Positions 59,871-64,000 of a stretch of 64,000 nt of DNA are shown here, piece by piece (position 1 is the stretch's first letter; each line of letters starts with the position of its first letter). A program made the position numbers and the translations under genes. The stretch lies in NCBI GenBank assembly GCA_964057225.1, contig OZ059895.1, positions 4,402,001-4,466,000 of the forward strand, read 5' to 3'. The notes under the pieces are model-generated. The model saw nothing but the letters and a program-made list of their open reading frames with translations, was not told where the DNA came from and made no database searches. This DNA is from Auanema rhodensis. Taxonomy: Eukaryota > Nematoda > Chromadorea > Rhabditida > Rhabditidae.

Positions 59871-62800
59871 AGGATATAAGTGTGAACTTATATCAGTTGA
59901 TATCTCGGTGCATTTTCAAGCTAGCGCAAATCTGATAACACAGATCGACGCAGCTTAAAAATCCGCATCGAATGCAGTATACTTCATTGAGAAACGCTTA
60001 ATACAAAAATTAGTTATGATCGTTTGAAAAATGATGCATTAGTGTATGTTGAGTTTCCATGTACACTCAACATTGCTTCCAAAAACATTTTGACAACAAT
60101 TTTTTCGAAAAATTTCAAAATAATTTAGCAAAAAGTAGATGTTTTTAGATTCCTTTTTTCAAGGCAAAGATGATGGACAATGTTATTCAACGAAAAAATT
60201 AATTCTTCAGGGTGAAAATCGAGGATATAAGTGTGAACATATATCAGTTGATATCTCGGTGCATTTTCAAGCTAGCGCAAATCTGATAACACAGATCGAC
60301 GCAGCTTAAAAATCCGCATCGAATGCACTATACTTCATTGAGAAACGCTTAATACAAAAATTAGTTATGATCGTTTGAAAAATGATGCATTAGTGTATGT
60401 TGAGTTTCCATGTACACTCAACATTGCTTCCAAAAACATTTTGACAAAAATTTTTTCGAAAAATTTCAAAATAATTTAGCAAAAAGTAGATGTTTTCAGA
60501 TTCCTTTTTTCAAGGCAAAGACGATGGACAATGTTATTCAACGAAAAAATTAATTCTTCAGGGTGAAAATCGAGGATATAAGTGTGAACTTATATCAGTT
60601 GATATCTCGGTGCATTTTCAAGCTAGCGCAAATCTGATAACACAGATCGACGCAGCTTAAAAATTTGCATCGAATGCACTATACTTCATTGAGAAACGCT
60701 TAATACAAAAACTAGTTATGATCGTTTGAAAAATGATGCATTAGTGTATGTTGAGTTTCCATGTACACTCAACATTGCTTCCAAAAACATTTTGACAAAA
60801 ATTTTTTCGAAAAATTTCAAAATAATTTAGCAAAAAGTAGATGTTTTTAGATTCCTTTTTTCAAGGCAAAGATGATGGACAATGTTATTCAACGAAAAAA
60901 TCAATTCTTCAGGGTGAAAATCGAGGATATAAGTGTGAACTTATATCAGTTGATATCTCGGTGCATTTTCAAGCTAGCGCAAATCTGATAACACAGATCG
61001 ACGCAGCTTAAAAATCCGCATCGAATGCAGTATACTTCATTGAGAAACGCTTAATACAAAAATTAGTTATGATCGTTTGAAAAATGATGCATTAGTGTAT
61101 GTTGAGTTTCCATGTACACTCAACATTGCTTCCAAAAACATTTTGACAACAATTTTTTCGAAAAATTTCAAAATAATTTAGCAAAAAGTAGATGTTTTTA
61201 GATTCCTTTTTTCAAGGCAAAGATGATGGACAATGTTATTCAACGAAAAAATTAATTCTTCAGGGTGAAAATCGAGGATATAAGTGTGAACATATATCAG
61301 TTGATATCTCGGTGCATTTTCAAGCTAGCGCAAATCTGATAACACAGATCGACGCAGCTTAAAAATCCGCATCGAATGCACTATACTTCATTGAGAAACG
61401 CTTAATACAAAAATTAGTTATGATCGTTTGAAAAATGATGCATTAGTGTATGTTGAGTTTCCATGTACACTCAACATTGCTTCCAAAAACATTTTGACAA
61501 AAATTTTTTCGAAAAATTTCAAAATAATTTAGCAAAAAGTAGATGTTTTTAGATTCCTTTTTTCAAGGCAAAGATGATGGACAATGTTATTCAACGAAAA
61601 AATCAATTCTTCAGGGTGAAAATCGAGGATATAAGTGTGAACTTATATCAGTTGATATCTCGGTGCATTTTCAAGCTAGCGCAAATCTGATAACACAGAT
61701 CGACGCAGCTTAAAAATCCGCATCGAATGCACTATACTTCATTGAGAAACGCTTAATACAAAAATTAGTTATGATCGTTTGAAAAATGATGCATTAGTGT
61801 ATGTTGAGTTTCCATGTACACTCAACATTGCTTACAAAAACATTTTGACAACAATTTTTTCGAAAAATTTCAAAATAATTTAGCAAAAAGTAGATGTTTT
61901 TAGATTCCTTTTTTCAAGGCAAAGATGATGGACAATGTTATTCAACGAAAAAATTAATTCTTCAGGGTGAAAATCGAGGATATAAGTGTGAACATATATC
62001 AGTTGATATCTCGGTGCATTTTCAAGCTAGCGCAAATCTGATAACACAGATCGACGCAGCTTAAAAATCCGCATCGAATGCACTATACTTCATTAAGAAA
62101 CGCTTAATACAAAAATTAGTTATGATCGTTTGAAAAATGATGCATTAGTGTATGTTGAGTTTCCATGTACACTCAACATTGCTTCCAAAAACATTTTGAC
62201 AAAAATTTTTTCGAAAAATTTCAAAATAATATAGCAAAAAGTAGATGTTTTTAGATTCCTTTTTTCAAGGCAAAGACGATGGACATTGTTATTCAACGAA
62301 AAAATTAATTCTTCAGGGTGAAAATCGAGGATATAAGTGTGAACTTATATCAGTTGATATCTCGGTGCATTTTCAAGCTAGCGCAAATCTGATAACACAG
62401 ATCGACGCAGCTTAAAAATCCGCATCGAATGCAGTATACTTCATTGAGAAACGCTTAATACAAAAATTAGTTATGATCGTTTGAAAAATGATGCATTAGT
62501 GTATGTTGAGTTTCCATGTACACTCAACATTGCTTCCAAAAACATTTTGACAACAATTTTTTCGAAAAATTTCAAAATAATTTAGCAAAAAGTAGATGTT
62601 TTTAGATTCCTTTTTTCAAGGCAAAGATGATGGACAATGTTATTCAACGAAAAAATTAATTCTTCAGGGTGAAAATCGAGGATATAAGTGTGAACATATA
62701 TCAGTTGATATCTCGGTGCATTTTCAAGCTAGCGCAAATCTGATAACACAGATCGACGCAGCTTAAAAATCCGCATCGAATGCACTATACTTCATTGAGA

Positions 62801-64000
62801 AACGCTTAATACAAAAATTAGTTACGATCGTTTGAAAAATGATGCATTAGTGTATGTTGAGTTTCCATGTACACTCAACATTGCTTCCAAAAACATTTTG
62901 ACAAAAATTTTTTCGAAAAATTTCAAAATAATTTAGCAAAAAGTAGATGTTTTTAGATTCCTTTTTTCAAGGCAAAGATGATGGACAATGTTATTCAACG
63001 AAAAAATCAATTCTTCAGGGTGAAAATCGAGGATATAAGTGTGAACTTATATCAGTTGATATCTCGGTGCATTTTCAAGCTAGCGCAAATCTGATAACAC
63101 AGATCGACGCAGCTTAAAAATCCGCATCGAATGCACTATACTTCATTGAGAAACGCTTAATACAAAAATTAGTTATGATCGTTTGAAAAATGATGCATTA
63201 GTGTATGTTGAGTTTCCATGTACACTCAACATTGCTTACAAAAACATTTTGACAACAATTTTTTCGAAAAATTTCAAAATAATTTAGCAAAAAGTAGATG
63301 TTTTTAGATTCCTTTTTTCAAGGCAAAGATGATGGACAATGTTATTCAACGAAAAAATTAATTCTTCAGGGTGAAAATCGAGGATATAAGTGTGAACATA
63401 TATCAGTTGATATCTCGGTGCATTTTCAAGCTAGCGCAAATCTGATAACACAGATCGACGCAGCTTAAAAATCCGCATCGAATGCACTATACTTCATTAA
63501 GAAACGCTTAATACAAAAATTAGTTATGATCGTTTGAAAAATGATGCATTAGTGTATGTTGAGTTTCCATGTACACTCAACATTGCTTCCAAAAACATTT
63601 TGACAAAAATTTTTTCGAAAAATTTCAAAATAATTTAGCAAAAAGTAGATGTTTTTAGATTCCTTTTTTCAAGGCAAAGATGATGGACAATGTTATTCAA
63701 CGAAAAAATCAATTCTTCAGGGTGAAAATCGAGGATATAAGTGTGAACTTATATCAGTTGATATCTCGGTGCATTTTCAAGCTAGCGCAAATCTGATAAC
63801 ACAGATCGACGCAGCTTAAAAATCCGCATCGAATGCACTATACTTCATTGAGAAACGCTTAATACAAAAATTAGTTATGATCGTTTGAAAAATGATGCAT
63901 TAGTGTATGTTGAGTTTCCATGTACACTCAACATTGCTTACAAAAACATTTTGACAACAATTTTTTCGAAAAATTTCAAAATAATTTAGCAAAAAGTAGA

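Larger units (their letters stand above)
19952..64000. repeat. Right satellite array, 351-bp monomer
   Basis: About 125 head-to-tail monomers. The AAGGCAAAG landmark at 20147 and at 63671 is 43,524 bp apart, exactly 124 x 351, so there is no net insertion or deletion. Most monomers have CTTTTTTCAAGGC, TTCATTGAG and GCATTTTCAAG, unlike the left array. Recurrent variants include GACAACAATT with CTTACAAAAAC, GAACATATATC, AATATAGC with GACGATGGACATTG, GAATGCAGTATAC, and GTTTTTAAACG with CAGTGTGAAA. They define the higher-order blocks listed separately. No gene-like frame is present. The array runs off the window end. Confidence 0.97.

Overview
This window is almost entirely eukaryotic satellite DNA: a head-to-tail array of an AT-rich 351-bp monomer that fills about 56 kb of the 64 kb. 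It is interrupted by two near-identical 4,018-bp copies of a DIRS-type (tyrosine-recombinase) retrotransposon. There are no bacterial-style genes, operons, tRNAs, rRNAs or CRISPR arrays. The retroelement type and the long homogeneous satellite suggest a metazoan, probably invertebrate, heterochromatic or (peri)centromeric locus. The species cannot be named from the sequence.

Layout: satellite array 1-11146 (about 31.8 monomers); DIRS copy 1 at 11147-15164, coding on the minus strand; satellite spacer 15165-15933 (two monomers plus 67 bp); DIRS copy 2 at 15934-19951, the same element offset by exactly 4,787 bp; satellite array 19952-64000 (about 125 monomers). The monomer phase is kept very strictly. 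From 20147 to 63671 the same landmark recurs after exactly 124 x 351 bp. The left array departs from phase only through three identical 6-bp deletions. Shared variants show several overlapping higher-order repeats (2, 3, 4, 6, 7, 8 and 14 monomers), as expected from repeated unequal exchange.

Each DIRS copy encodes, on the minus strand, a long reverse transcriptase / RNase H / methyltransferase-like protein, followed by an overlapping tyrosine recombinase frame. It ends in a right inverted terminal repeat and an internal complementary region (ICR), which are hallmarks of DIRS elements. The gag-side 5' part and the left terminal repeat are missing. The element sequence stops exactly at the ATG of the RT frame and runs straight into satellite. 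All catalytic motifs are intact. The recombinase frame has no ATG ahead of its domain, but the overlap holds an in-frame A AAT TTT heptamer with a GC-rich hairpin 5-8 nt downstream. This suggests the recombinase is made by programmed -1 frameshifting.

The two copies have identical junctions and I found only one base difference between them. They therefore arose from one insertion that was later duplicated together with its flanking satellite, not from two transposition events.
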